Shown here: positions 18,840 through 27,710 of the stretch, piece by piece
How the letters are laid out: each line of letters begins with the position of its first letter
Numbering within the stretch: position 1 is the first letter of the stretch
Assembly (NCBI GenBank): GCA_963974485.1
Contig: CAXBBS010000010.1
Span: 19,606-83,605 of the forward strand
DNA length: 64,000 bases
DNA from: JAALKW01 sp963974485
Lineage (GTDB): Bacteria; Pseudomonadota; Gammaproteobacteria; Legionellales; Legionellaceae
Reading direction: 5' to 3'
Made by a program: the position numbers and the translations under genes
Notes under the pieces: model-generated
What the model saw: only the letters and a program-made list of their open reading frames with translations
What the model was told of the DNA's origin: nothing
Database searches by the model: none

Positions 18840-19822
18840 TTATGACTGATGACTTGGACAGTAGTCTTTACGAACAAATTTTTAAACTGCTGCCTTTGGG
18901 TATGCTTTTAGTCGATGCTGAGGGCGTTATCTGTGAATGGAGTCATCATCTTGTTGTTTTAACCAAAATTGAACGAAAGGACGCGCTTGGAAAGCGGCTT
19001 GAGATGCTTTTTCCCAATATTAAGACCAAACGCTTTGATTTTGCTGTTGAGCAGGTTGTTGCGTATCAGCACCCGCAAGTGCTTTCTCAAATACTTAATA
19101 ATTATTTAATTCCCATTCCTCTTGTTCAAGAGTTTGCGATGGATGGTATTGATTATATGCAACAATCGGTTTCTATTTATCCTGTGACGTATCATCAAAA
19201 AAATTATGCGTTTGTGGTCATTACCGATGTTACGGAGACGGTGTATCAACGTCATATGTTACTTCGTGTGGCAAAACGTTTTGAAGAAGAAAGTGTGCAT
19301 GATGAGTTAACCGGGCTTTATAATCGACGTTTTCTTTGGGAGTATCTTGCATCAGAGCTGCCGAAGGCTGCACGTCAAAATTATGTGGTGGTTTGTACGC
19401 TCTATGATTTAGATGGCTTTAAATTAGTAAACGATGAATTAGGTCATGAGGCAGGCGATCATGTTTTATCTTCATTCTCTGACGTATTGAAGAAAACGTT
19501 ACGGGCCGGAGATAAAGTATTTCGATATGGTGGGGAGGAGTTTATTACGATCTCATCGTATAAAAAATCGCATGATGTAGGGGCGTTGGCGAATCGCGTG
19601 CGTTGTGTTATGGAGAAAAAGAAGGCACATCATGGCATTCAACGCACGGTAACGTGCAGTGCAGGGGTTGCTGTAGCGAGGGATGGACTAAGTGCTGAAA
19701 AGCTCGTTGGTTATGCTGATAAGGCACTTTATGAAGCAAAAGAAAGGGGGCGTAACCGTGTGTGTATTTACGGAGACCACCAAGCCTCTTCATCTCGTGG
19801 GGGACGTGCTAAAAGTGATTGA
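18836..19822 (+). CDS. PAS-GGDEF diguanylate cyclase
   Basis: A 328-residue cyclase that would make c-di-GMP from two GTP. Residues about 12-140 look like a PAS domain (LLPLGMLLVDAEGVICEWSH, FVVITDVTE); residues about 152-310 are the GGDEF domain with active site YGGEEF (232-236) and an allosteric I-site RAGD (223-226) exactly five residues upstream, so product inhibition is expected. Unlike WspR it has no receiver domain. The GTG at 18836 overlaps the cheC stop and is 5 nt after AGGA; ATG 18842 is an alternative. Its last 18 codons overlap the convergent gpsA gene by 55 bp. Confidence 0.93.
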   Translation: MIMTDDLDSSLYEQIFKLLPLGMLLVDAEGVICEWSHHLVVLTKIERKDALGKRLEMLFPNIKTKRFDFAVEQVVAYQHPQVLSQILNNYLIPIPLVQEFAMDGIDYMQQSVSIYPVTYHQKNYAFVVITDVTETVYQRHMLLRVAKRFEEESVHDELTGLYNRRFLWEYLASELPKAARQNYVVVCTLYDLDGFKLVNDELGHEAGDHVLSSFSDVLKKTLRAGDKVFRYGGEEFITISSYKKSHDVGALANRVRCVMEKKKAHHGIQRTVTCSAGVAVARDGLSAEKLVGYADKALYEAKERGRNRVCIYGDHQASSSRGGRAKSD

Positions 19823-20778
19823 GCCGCTTGTTCGGCGTTTGTATGTCCTTGCAGTAAGGCATTCACCGCTTGGCAAATAGGTAGTTCTAACGCGTATTTT
19901 TTTGCAAGCGCACAGACTTGCGCTGCATTATATTTTCCTTCAACCACCTGGCCTATCGACTGCTCGGCATCCAAAATTTCTTTGCCTTGCCCCAGTAACA
20001 GCCCAAATCGGCGATTTCTGGATTGATCATCTGTGCATGTAAGGACTAAGTCACCTAAGCCCGCAAGTCCCATGAACGTGTCCGGAGAGGCGCCTAGCGC
20101 CATGCCGAGCCGGCCCATTTCAGCGAGTCCGCGTGTGATGAGTGCCGCTTTGGCGTTTGCGCCATATTTGAGCCCGTCACTGATGCCGCAAGCAATGGCT
20201 AAAACATTTTTAACAGCGCCAGCACATTGCACACCAATCAGATCATGGCTTAAATAAACACGTAAGTTACTGTGATGTAATGCGTCACGTAGCTTATGCA
20301 TGTACTCGGATTCATTGCCTGCAATAACCAAGGCTGTAGGTAGGCCGTTAGCGACTTCTTTAGCAAACGAAGGGCCTGATATGGCTGCCATTGGAAACGT
20401 ATTGCTCCATCGCTCTGAGATAAGCTGACTCAAGCACGCATGTTCTTTAGGATCAATACCTTTGGTGAGCCAGGCGAGACCTGAGAGCTGGTCTGGCAGT
20501 TGGGTGAGTAAATCAGCAAACGCATGCGACGGCACCGCAATCATAATATCGTCAGCTTGTTGAATGCATGCATCAAGATTAGGTTCAGGAATAAGTGAAT
20601 CTGGAAATTTTATATTGGGTAGATAACGTTGATTCTCACGTGATTGGACCATGCTGTTAACATGGTCTGGGCTGCGTCCCCATAACAACACACGCCGGCC
20701 ACTTTGTGCCAAGTGAATGGCAACGGCGGTACCCCAAGAGCCCGCACCTAAAATAGCCAGCGTCGTGTTTGTCATCAT
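19768..20778 (-). CDS. gpsA: Glycerol-3-phosphate dehydrogenase [NAD(P)+]
   Basis: Reduces dihydroxyacetone phosphate to sn-glycerol 3-phosphate for phospholipid synthesis. The 336-residue protein begins with the Rossmann motif ILGAGSWGTAVAIHLA; LTKGID, GPSFAKEVANG, the catalytic Lys region GAVKNVLAIA and GLGDLVLTCTDDQSRNRRFG are all conserved. It starts directly after the secB stop codon (no gap), so the two are co-translated, as in the enterobacterial secB-gpsA pair. Its C-terminal 18 codons overlap the diguanylate cyclase gene on the other strand. Confidence 0.97.
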   Translation of the reverse strand: MMTNTTLAILGAGSWGTAVAIHLAQSGRRVLLWGRSPDHVNSMVQSRENQRYLPNIKFPDSLIPEPNLDACIQQADDIMIAVPSHAFADLLTQLPDQLSGLAWLTKGIDPKEHACLSQLISERWSNTFPMAAISGPSFAKEVANGLPTALVIAGNESEYMHKLRDALHHSNLRVYLSHDLIGVQCAGAVKNVLAIACGISDGLKYGANAKAALITRGLAEMGRLGMALGASPDTFMGLAGLGDLVLTCTDDQSRNRRFGLLLGQGKEILDAEQSIGQVVEGKYNAAQVCALAKKYALELPICQAVNALLQGHTNAEQAAQSLLARPPRDEEAWWSP

Positions 20779-21270
20779 TTAGTGTGTTGTTTCTTTTTGG
20801 GCAGCTTGATTTGCTTCTTGCTGCTGTTGCATGTAGATGGCATCAAAATTAATCGGCGCCAACACCAATTGCGGGAAGCTTCCACGCACCACTTCGGCCG
20901 TAATGGCTTCACGCGCATAAGGGAAAAGAATGCTTGGGCAAAAGCTACCTAAGAGGTGATCTAACTGAGGGGCTTCAGCACCTGTAATCGTAAAAATACC
21001 GGCTTGTTGAACTTCGATAAGAAACGCGGTTTTATCTTTGTTTTTTACCGTAGCCGTTACCGTTAAAGCAACTTCGTAGGCGCCTTGGTCGTCAAGCGCT
21101 GTGTGCGCTGTATTCAAGTCGAGGTTTAATTCAGGCGTCCATTCTTCTTGAAAAATAGCCGGTGTGTTGGTTGTTTCAAACGAAAGATTTTTGACATAAA
21201 CCCGTTGAATCACAAATTGTGTGTCAGGTTGGCCTTGTGTTGCATTTTCTGCGTTGTTTACATTATCCAT
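20779..21270 (-). CDS. secB: Protein-export chaperone SecB
   Basis: A 163-residue homotetrameric chaperone that holds preproteins unfolded for SecA. Family features: FVIQRVYVKNLSFETTNTPAIF at the N-terminus (the conserved peptide-binding strand), the central VTATV strand, LDHLLGSFCPSILFPYARE, and APINFDAIYMQQ near the C-terminus. The start has AAGGA in AAAAGGAAAACGAG upstream, immediately preceded by a tetranucleotide repeat. It lies between a rhodanese gene and gpsA. The E. coli order is yibN-grxC-secB-gpsA; grxC is absent here. Confidence 0.95.
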   Translation of the reverse strand: MDNVNNAENATQGQPDTQFVIQRVYVKNLSFETTNTPAIFQEEWTPELNLDLNTAHTALDDQGAYEVALTVTATVKNKDKTAFLIEVQQAGIFTITGAEAPQLDHLLGSFCPSILFPYAREAITAEVVRGSFPQLVLAPINFDAIYMQQQQEANQAAQKETTH

Positions 21271-21286
21271 GATAGCTCGTTTTCCT

Positions 21287-21306
21287 TTTATTTATTTATT
21301 TATTTA
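21287..21306. repeat. Tetranucleotide repeat (TTTA)5 in the secB leader
   Basis: Five TTTA units between the rhodanese stop and the secB start, read as AAAT repeats in the secB mRNA just upstream of its AAGGA. Unit-number changes would alter the spacing between the two genes but not any coding frame. Confidence 0.9.
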
Positions 21307-21310
21307 TTAA

Positions 21311-21733
21311 TTATTTTTTACCTTTGGTTAAAGGCAAATTTGCAGTTTTCCAAGCGGTGATACCACCCGCTAAAATCGTGACGTTCGCAAATCCTTGTTT
21401 ACGTAATTTAACGGCAAGGGCTGAAGATTGCAAACCACGCGCACAAACTAGAATCAGCGGTTTGTCTTTGTATTTTTCAAGTTTACCTAACGGTTCACCA
21501 GGATGATTTTTTGCCCCAACCACGTGGCCGGCTTGAAATGCGGTTGCTTCACGCATATCAATCACGATGGCATCTTGATGATTGATGGCGTCAATGGCTT
21601 CAGCGGTTGAAAGTGCTTGCGGCCCATTTTTTTTAGTGATGTGTTCGTTGATAAGAAGCAGGCTTAATACAGCCAAAAGCGCGAGCCATAATTCCCAGTG
21701 ATGCAGTACAAATTCTTGAAGTTGGTTTGCCAT
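21311..21733 (-). CDS. Membrane-anchored rhodanese-like protein (YibN-type)
   Basis: A 140-residue protein with one N-terminal membrane helix (WLALLAVLSLLLI) and a single rhodanese domain: VIDMREATAFQAGHVVGAKNHP, then the active-site loop VCARGLQSS with its catalytic Cys, and GFANVTILAGGITAWK. Such proteins may transfer sulfane sulfur; the substrate is unknown. It is first in a rhodanese-secB-gpsA cluster, as yibN is in E. coli. Confidence 0.9.
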   Translation of the reverse strand: MANQLQEFVLHHWELWLALLAVLSLLLINEHITKKNGPQALSTAEAIDAINHQDAIVIDMREATAFQAGHVVGAKNHPGEPLGKLEKYKDKPLILVCARGLQSSALAVKLRKQGFANVTILAGGITAWKTANLPLTKGKK

Positions 21734-21913
21734 AATTTACCTGAATTTTAAGAGTATGGGGCGGATTATCCAGCGATTATCAGCATAAGGCAAGCCCCAA
21801 TATCTGAGGTTGTCTCGATAAGATTTATTTTCAGTGCTTGTAAGCCTTTCGGGGTATCGGCATCATGAAAAAATAGATAAAATAAGCCACCTCACTTAAG
21901 CTGTGTGATACAT

Positions 21914-24900
21914 ATGCCAAAGCGTACAGATATTAAATCTATTTTAATTCTTGGAGCCGGTCCCATTGTGATTGGCCAGGCCTGCGAGTTTGATTATTCG
22001 GGTACACAAGCGGTACGCGCTTTAAAGCAGGAAGGTTATCGTGTTATTTTAGTGAACTCGAATCCTGCAACCATCATGACCGATCCGGAACTTGCCGATG
22101 CAACGTACATCGAGCCTGTGCTTTGGGAAGAAGTTGCGCGTGTTATCGAAAAAGAGAAACCGGATGCGTTACTCCCGACCATGGGTGGTCAAACGGCGCT
22201 CAATTGCGCACTTGATTTAGTGCGTGAAGGTGTTTTAGAAAAGCACGGTGTCGAAATGATTGGTGCGACACGTGATGCGATTGATAAAGCGGAAGATCGC
22301 GAAAAATTTCGTAAGCTCATGACCAGTATTGGTCTTAGCATGCCACGCTCTGAAATTGCACATAGTCTTGAGGAAGCACTTTCTCTGCAAGCCCAGCTTG
22401 GATTTCCAACGATTATTCGACCGTCGTTTACGATGGGGGGCTCCGGTGGTGGTATTGCCTATAACCGTGAAGAGTTTGAAGAAATCTGTATACAAGGACT
22501 CGCTTTATCACCCACACGCGAATTGCTTTTAGATGAGTCGGTCATCGGGTGGAAAGAATATGAAATGGAAGTGGTGCGTGATTCAAACGATCAAGGTTTG
22601 ATTATTTGCTCCATTGAAAACTTAGATCCGATGGGTGTGCACACAGGTGATTCGATTACTGTCGCACCGGCACAAACACTCACGGATAAAGAATATCAGT
22701 ATATGCGTGATGTCGCGCTGAATGTCGTACGTGCGGTCGGTGTTGAAACCGGTGGGGCGAATGTCCAATTTGCTGTAAATCCTGCCGATGGAAAATTGCT
22801 GGTTGTTGAAATGAACCCGCGTGTTTCACGAAGTTCGGCTTTGGCTTCGAAAGCGACAGGGTTTCCGATTGCTAAAGTGGCAGCCTTGCTTGCTGTTGGC
22901 TATACCTTGGATGAGCTTAAAAACGAAATCACCGGTGGACGAACGCCGGCTTCGTTTGAGCCTAGTTTAGATTATGTTGTCGTTAAAATACCACGTTTTA
23001 ATTTTGATAAATTCCCTCAAACATCCAATACATTATCAACGCAGATGAAATCAGTCGGTGAGGTCATGTCGATTGGCTCTAATTTTCAGTCGGCGTTGCT
23101 TAAAGCGATTCGAAGTTTAGAAACGGGTCATATGGGGCTTGAGTCACGTTTTATGGGCGATGACTTAGCCGTGTTACGTGGTCATCTACGTGAGCCAACT
23201 CCTGATAGACTTTGGGCGCTGGCTGATGCGTTCCGGCAGGGGTTATCGCTGGATGAAATTCATCAAGAAAGCTTAGTCGATCCCTGGTTCTTAGACCAAA
23301 TAGAATGCTTGGTACGCGAAGAAGAAGCGCTCAAAGGTTGTGCGCTTCTGGATATGAATGCGACGCGTATGCGTGGCTTAAAGCAGCGTGGGTTTTCAGA
23401 TGCTTATCTTGCCAAATGTTTAGCGTCTGATGAAGCAAGTGTACGTAAGCATCGGCTTGATTTAAAAATTAAACCGGTATATCGACGCATTGATTCGTGT
23501 GCCGCAGAGTTTCCGAGTGAAACTGCGTACATGTATTCGTGTTACGCAACCGTATGTGAGTCACGTCCGGATACAGATAAACAAAAGGTCATGATTTTAG
23601 GGGGCGGGCCTAACCGTATTGGTCAAGGCATTGAATTTGATTACTGCTGCGTGCATGCGGCGATGGCCTTGCGTGAAGCGGGTTACCAAACGATCATGCT
23701 TAATTGTAATCCAGAAACGGTCTCGACTGATTTTGACTCTTCTGACAGGCTTTATTTTGAACCGGTGACCCTTGAAGATGTGTTGGCGGTTGTTGAGCTT
23801 GAAAAGCCCATGGGTGTAATTGTGCATTATGGAGGTCAAACACCGCTAAATTTGGCACGTGCACTTGAGGCGAATGGCGTTCCAATTTTAGGCACATCAC
23901 CCGATGCGATTGATAAAGCGGAAGACCGATCTCGGTTTCAGCAAGTGGTTGAGCGTTTGAACCTGCAGCAGCCTGCCAATGGGATGGTTTATGACGCGGC
24001 TGAAGCGGTTGTTCTCGCTGAAAAAATAGGTTATCCCGTAATGGTTCGGCCGTCATATGTATTAGGCGGACGTGCCATGGAAGTGGTGCATCGGGAAGAA
24101 GATTTAAGGCATTATTTAAAGCACTCGGTCGATATTTTAGAGGGATCGCCTGTTCTCGTTGATAAATTCTTAAGTGACGCAACCGAAGTGGATGTCGACG
24201 CAGTGTGTGATGGTGAGTCGGTACTCATTGGTGGTGTGATGGAGCACATTGAGCAAGCAGGCGTACATTCGGGTGATTCGGCATGTACGTTGCCGCCGTT
24301 TAGCTTGGGGGTTGTGGTTCAACATGATCTCATGGAACAAGTAAAAATGATGGCGCGAGAGCTTGGTGTGTGCGGCTTGATTAATACCCAATTCGCCATT
24401 CAAGGCGATGATGTCTATGTGCTTGAGGTCAATCCGCGTGCATCACGTACGGTTCCGTTTGTATCAAAGGCTACAGGACTACCGTTGGCAAAAATTGCTG
24501 CGCGTTGCAAGGTTGGTATAAGCTTGCGCGACCAAGGTTTGGACTTGCACGTTCCCAGGCCTTCGTTTTATGCGGTGAAACTCCCTGTGTTTCCGTTTAT
24601 TAAGTTTGCAGGTGTGGACTCGATACTGGGGCCTGAGATGAAGTCGACCGGTGAAGTGATGGGGGTTGCCCGTCGGTTCGGACAAGCATTCGCAAAAGCG
24701 CAATTGGGTGCGGGTGCGCACATTGTAAGGCGGCGACGTGCGTTTTTATCCGTACGTGATATGGATAAAACCAGGGTTGGTGAAATTGCTAAGCAATTGA
24801 TTGCATTAGGCTTTGAGCTTTTAGCAACACGAGGTACTGCTTTAGTTTTACAAGCGGCTGGTTTAGACTGTCGTCGCGTGCTGAAGGTAGCGGAGGGGCG

Positions 24901-25123
24901 GCCTCACGTGGTAGATTATGTTAAAAATGATGAAATTGATTTTATTGTGAATACAACCGACGGCAAGCAAGCAATTGCTGATTCGTTTGCCATTCGTCGT
25001 AGTGCTCTGCAGCATAACGTGAGCTATACCACCACGTTATCAGGTGCAGAGGCTGCATGTTTAGCCATGAAATATGAAGACCGAGAAACGGTCACACGAT
25101 TACAAGATTTACAAGGGAGATAA
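21914..25123 (+). CDS. carB: Carbamoyl-phosphate synthase large subunit
   Basis: A 1069-residue enzyme making carbamoyl phosphate for pyrimidines and arginine. It has the duplicated ATP-grasp plan: first half with ILGAGPIVIGQACEFDYSG, PTMGGQTALN and VEMNPRVSRSSALASKATGF; second half with ILGGGPNRIGQGIEFDYCC, VHYGGQTPLN and LEVNPRASRTVPFVSKATG; and a C-terminal MGS-like allosteric domain (GFELLATRGTA). I start at ATG 21914 to match the family N-terminus MPKRTDIKSI; a GTG at 21905 is in frame. The ribosome binding site is weak. carA, usually directly upstream, is not in the window. greA follows with a 4-bp gap. Confidence 0.97.
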   Translation: MPKRTDIKSILILGAGPIVIGQACEFDYSGTQAVRALKQEGYRVILVNSNPATIMTDPELADATYIEPVLWEEVARVIEKEKPDALLPTMGGQTALNCALDLVREGVLEKHGVEMIGATRDAIDKAEDREKFRKLMTSIGLSMPRSEIAHSLEEALSLQAQLGFPTIIRPSFTMGGSGGGIAYNREEFEEICIQGLALSPTRELLLDESVIGWKEYEMEVVRDSNDQGLIICSIENLDPMGVHTGDSITVAPAQTLTDKEYQYMRDVALNVVRAVGVETGGANVQFAVNPADGKLLVVEMNPRVSRSSALASKATGFPIAKVAALLAVGYTLDELKNEITGGRTPASFEPSLDYVVVKIPRFNFDKFPQTSNTLSTQMKSVGEVMSIGSNFQSALLKAIRSLETGHMGLESRFMGDDLAVLRGHLREPTPDRLWALADAFRQGLSLDEIHQESLVDPWFLDQIECLVREEEALKGCALLDMNATRMRGLKQRGFSDAYLAKCLASDEASVRKHRLDLKIKPVYRRIDSCAAEFPSETAYMYSCYATVCESRPDTDKQKVMILGGGPNRIGQGIEFDYCCVHAAMALREAGYQTIMLNCNPETVSTDFDSSDRLYFEPVTLEDVLAVVELEKPMGVIVHYGGQTPLNLARALEANGVPILGTSPDAIDKAEDRSRFQQVVERLNLQQPANGMVYDAAEAVVLAEKIGYPVMVRPSYVLGGRAMEVVHREEDLRHYLKHSVDILEGSPVLVDKFLSDATEVDVDAVCDGESVLIGGVMEHIEQAGVHSGDSACTLPPFSLGVVVQHDLMEQVKMMARELGVCGLINTQFAIQGDDVYVLEVNPRASRTVPFVSKATGLPLAKIAARCKVGISLRDQGLDLHVPRPSFYAVKLPVFPFIKFAGVDSILGPEMKSTGEVMGVARRFGQAFAKAQLGAGAHIVRRRRAFLSVRDMDKTRVGEIAKQLIALGFELLATRGTALVLQAAGLDCRRVLKVAEGRPHVVDYVKNDEIDFIVNTTDGKQAIADSFAIRRSALQHNVSYTTTLSGAEAACLAMKYEDRETVTRLQDLQGR

Positions 25124-25127
25124 CGTT

Positions 25128-25604
25128 ATGCAACAGCACCCAATGACGCCAGAAGGCGAAGCAACACTCAGAGAAGAGTTAAATACACTGAAGACCAAAA
25201 CACGCCCAGAAATTATTGAGGCGATTGCGGTTGCACGGGCTCATGGCGATTTAAAAGAAAATGCGGAGTATCATGCGGCACGTGAGCAGCAAAGCTTTGC
25301 CGAGGGCCGTATTCAAGAACTCGAATCAAAATTATCCAACGTTCGCGTGATTGATGTCACAAAGATTTCCAACCAGGGAACTGTGGTGTTTGGTGCGACC
25401 GTTCAATTGCATCATATTCAAGATGAAACGGATATGACGTATCGCATTGTTGGTTCGGATGAAGCGAATATTAAGCAAAACAAAATTTCATACACCTCAC
25501 CGATTGGCCGAGCGCTGATTGGCAAACGGTTGGATGATGTTGTCGTTGTTGATACGCCGGGCGGTCTTGTGGAATATGAAATTTTGGCTGTAGATTATAT
25601 ATAA
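25128..25604 (+). CDS. greA: Transcription elongation factor GreA
   Basis: A 158-residue factor that rescues backtracked RNA polymerase by stimulating transcript cleavage. The coiled-coil N-terminal domain (LREELNTLKTKTRPEIIEAI, GDLKENAEYHAAREQQ with its acidic tip) and the C-terminal FKBP-like domain (YTSPIGRALIGKRLDDVV) are both present. The ATG at 25128 follows AAGGGAGA and gives the usual length; a longer frame from 25074 lies inside carB. carB-greA is a known gammaproteobacterial arrangement. Confidence 0.96.
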   Translation: MQQHPMTPEGEATLREELNTLKTKTRPEIIEAIAVARAHGDLKENAEYHAAREQQSFAEGRIQELESKLSNVRVIDVTKISNQGTVVFGATVQLHHIQDETDMTYRIVGSDEANIKQNKISYTSPIGRALIGKRLDDVVVVDTPGGLVEYEILAVDYI

Positions 25605-25622
25605 ATTTATATATAAATATTT

Positions 25623-25644
25623 TTCTCCCGCATGAGCGGGAGAA
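25623..25644. terminator. Hairpin between convergent greA and phosphatase genes
   Basis: Perfect 9-bp stem TTCTCCCGC/GCGGGAGAA with a 4-nt ATGA loop. It sits between two converging stop codons, so termination is the likely role, but no clean U-tract follows on either strand. Confidence 0.5.
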
Positions 25645-25655
25645 AGTGTTTAGCG

Positions 25656-26330
25656 TTACGGTAGATAGTAATACGGGTTAGGCAGTTTAAATGTTTTGTC
25701 TGCATATCCGCCGGTTAAATCGCTCGATTGATCTCCAATCGATGCGATGATTGTGTAGCCGCCTTGTGTGATGTTAGCCCTAACTTGTGTTTTGTAGGGA
25801 ATCACAGACTGATTTTGATCTTGTTTAGGTCGAAAATAGAGGCCATGCCAGCTTGTGTAGCCTGCACGTTTTAAGTTTCTTTCTGTGGATTTTTGAACAT
25901 CAGGTCTGCGCCCCGTAACAAAAAATATGGCCACGTGTTGTTTTTTAGCATCGTTATACAACGCAAGCATCGGCTCAATCGCTGGCGCGTTGGCTTTATG
26001 TATGTCGCGATTTATCAGCTTCATATCATCACAAAACTTACGTGAAATAATGCCTTGATAATTTGAAAGCGTTGTTTCATCAATATCAAGCACCAGTGCA
26101 AGCCGAGCAGGTTTTTCAGTTTTATTATTTGCTTCGACCTTGGCGTGAATGTAGGCTTCAGCTTGCTTGACGACCTGCGCAAGCTCTTTGTCATAGGCAC
26201 CTGTATCGTGATAGCTGCGGAGTTCAGTTTTCAGGTTATCTAAATTTTGGGGCTCAGCAAACGAAGTTGTACTGATAAAAAGCAGGGATGTTGCTGCGAG
26301 TAAGCTTTGCACGAGCAGACGTTTGTTCAT
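25656..26330 (-). CDS. Secreted HAD acid phosphatase, class B (subfamily IIIB)
   Basis: A 224-residue protein with a Sec signal peptide (cleavage probably after SFA, about residue 25) and a HAD phosphatase domain. The nucleophile motif is LDIDETTLSN (Asp82 and Asp84), followed by a cap segment, FFVTGRRPDV (motif II Thr/Ser region), a Lys in the WHGLYFRPK-PYKTQVR stretch and the motif III acidic group IGDQSSDL. This pattern is that of acid phosphatase B and plant vegetative-storage relatives. It would hydrolyse phosphomonoesters in the periplasm or outside the cell. It is a single gene, convergent with greA. Confidence 0.88.
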   Translation of the reverse strand: MNKRLLVQSLLAATSLLFISTTSFAEPQNLDNLKTELRSYHDTGAYDKELAQVVKQAEAYIHAKVEANNKTEKPARLALVLDIDETTLSNYQGIISRKFCDDMKLINRDIHKANAPAIEPMLALYNDAKKQHVAIFFVTGRRPDVQKSTERNLKRAGYTSWHGLYFRPKQDQNQSVIPYKTQVRANITQGGYTIIASIGDQSSDLTGGYADKTFKLPNPYYYLP

Positions 26331-26425
26331 GTGTGATTTTCCTTCTACAACGACATCTACATCAAGATGCAGATGAATACAAACAATGGCCCGGTATTAT
26401 TCAGTTGAATCGAGTGCTTGTCAAG

Positions 26426-27004
26426 TTAGATGCGATTTTCAAAACCCGTCTGATCTTGGATGTCGTCATCAGCTGCACTGTCTTTATCATGAAGCACGCT
26501 ATCACTATCACTTGATATGCTATTTGTTCTCTCATCACTGAAGTCATGTTGTTCGGGTGCTATTGGCGTACTTCGTCCTAGCATCGTATTTAATTTATTT
26601 TTCATAGAAGAAAAAAGATGACCGCTTTGTAAGCTGCTTTCTTGTTTGGGTTTAACTTTACTTATAGACGTTAATATTTGATCGATGCGTTCCTTTTCTT
26701 CTATTTTCAATGACTCCGTATGCAATTGTTGTTGATCTTTGTGTGTTCCATATTTGAGTGTTTCATCAATAATATCTGTTCTTCCTTGTTCGATAAGGTT
26801 ACGGAAATAATCAGATTTATCCAGCTTATCCTGTTCGTCTTTGGGAATAAGATGTAAGGCCGTATGCGCAAGCTCGACCTTGCCTGCAGTCGCATTACTG
26901 ATAAAACTTTTCTTCAGATGGGTGAGTTGAGCGGTGCTGATAGGTTTTGTTCGGAGTTCAGCCCTGATTTGAGCTTTGCCTATATCTTCAGGATTAATTC
27001 TCAT
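26426..27004 (-). CDS. Hypothetical protein with acidic Ser/Asp-rich tail
   Basis: A 192-residue soluble protein that I do not recognise. The first 110 residues are helical and charged (KKSFISNATAGKVELAHTAL, YFRNLIEQGRTDIIDETLKY) with a faint resemblance to a degenerate helical-repeat or ankyrin-like solenoid. The C-terminal 45 residues are rich in Ser and Asp (SISSDSDSVLHD, DSAADDDIQD). No signal peptide or membrane segment. It stands alone between housekeeping genes. An acidic C-terminal region is common in Dot/Icm substrates, so an effector role is possible but unproven. Confidence 0.55.
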   Translation of the reverse strand: MRINPEDIGKAQIRAELRTKPISTAQLTHLKKSFISNATAGKVELAHTALHLIPKDEQDKLDKSDYFRNLIEQGRTDIIDETLKYGTHKDQQQLHTESLKIEEKERIDQILTSISKVKPKQESSLQSGHLFSSMKNKLNTMLGRSTPIAPEQHDFSDERTNSISSDSDSVLHDKDSAADDDIQDQTGFENRI

Positions 27005-27074
27005 ATATTAGCCAATCTAGTTAATTAATATATAACTAGTATAGACGGGCTTTTAAATTTTGCTGGTTTGGTAA

Positions 27075-27710
27075 TTATCTAGACGGTGCAGCATCTTCAA
27101 ATGCTTTGATATTTAAACACGCATCCGCGATTTTTTGAATCAACGGATAATTCACAAGTGAAAACTCAAACCGCTGTGCGTTATATACTTGAGGGATGAG
27201 GCATATATCAGCCATGCTTATGTGCTTACCATAACAGAACGTGCCATCTCGAGGCAGGTGTTTGAGCTTTTCTTCAAATGCATCAAATCCGAGTTGTAGC
27301 CAATGATGATACCAAGATTTAACATCATCATCGGAAGCATTAAATTGTGTACGCAGTTGCTTTAACACGCGTAAATTATTCAGGGGATGTATATCCGTGG
27401 CAATCAAAAGTGCCAAACTACGTATCTGAGTCCGAGCATATGCATCCTTGGGGAGCAGCGGTGGGTTGGGGTGCTCTTCTTCTAAATATTCTAAAATCGC
27501 CAGTGATTGGGTTATAGGCTGGGTGTTTGTTTCGAGATCGAGCGCTGGGACTAAGCCTTGAGGATTAATTTTTTTATAATCAGCTGTATGTTGTTCACCA
27601 CCATGATTCACTAAATGCACAGGGATGGTTTCATAGGTTAATTGCTTTAAATTAAGCGCAATGCGCACGCGGTAGCTTGCAGTCGAGCGATAATAATCAT
27701 AGAGCTTCAT
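27075..27710 (-). CDS. maiA: Maleylacetoacetate isomerase
   Basis: A 211-residue zeta-class glutathione transferase that isomerises 4-maleylacetoacetate to 4-fumarylacetoacetate in tyrosine breakdown. The N-terminal thioredoxin-like domain carries the zeta signature YDYYRSTASYRVRIALNLK and KINPQGLVPAL; the helical C-terminal half has GKHISMADICLIPQVYNAQRF. The start overlaps the fahA stop by ATGA, making it the third gene of an hpd-fahA-maiA operon. Confidence 0.93.
   Translation of the reverse strand: MKLYDYYRSTASYRVRIALNLKQLTYETIPVHLVNHGGEQHTADYKKINPQGLVPALDLETNTQPITQSLAILEYLEEEHPNPPLLPKDAYARTQIRSLALLIATDIHPLNNLRVLKQLRTQFNASDDDVKSWYHHWLQLGFDAFEEKLKHLPRDGTFCYGKHISMADICLIPQVYNAQRFEFSLVNYPLIQKIADACLNIKAFEDAAPSR

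Noticed and set aside
11026..19822. Classical flagellar chemotaxis operon
   Set aside because: CheR-TPR and CheA-REC fusions, a soluble receptor and a GGDEF gene point to an alternative-function system; no fli, flg or mot gene is present.
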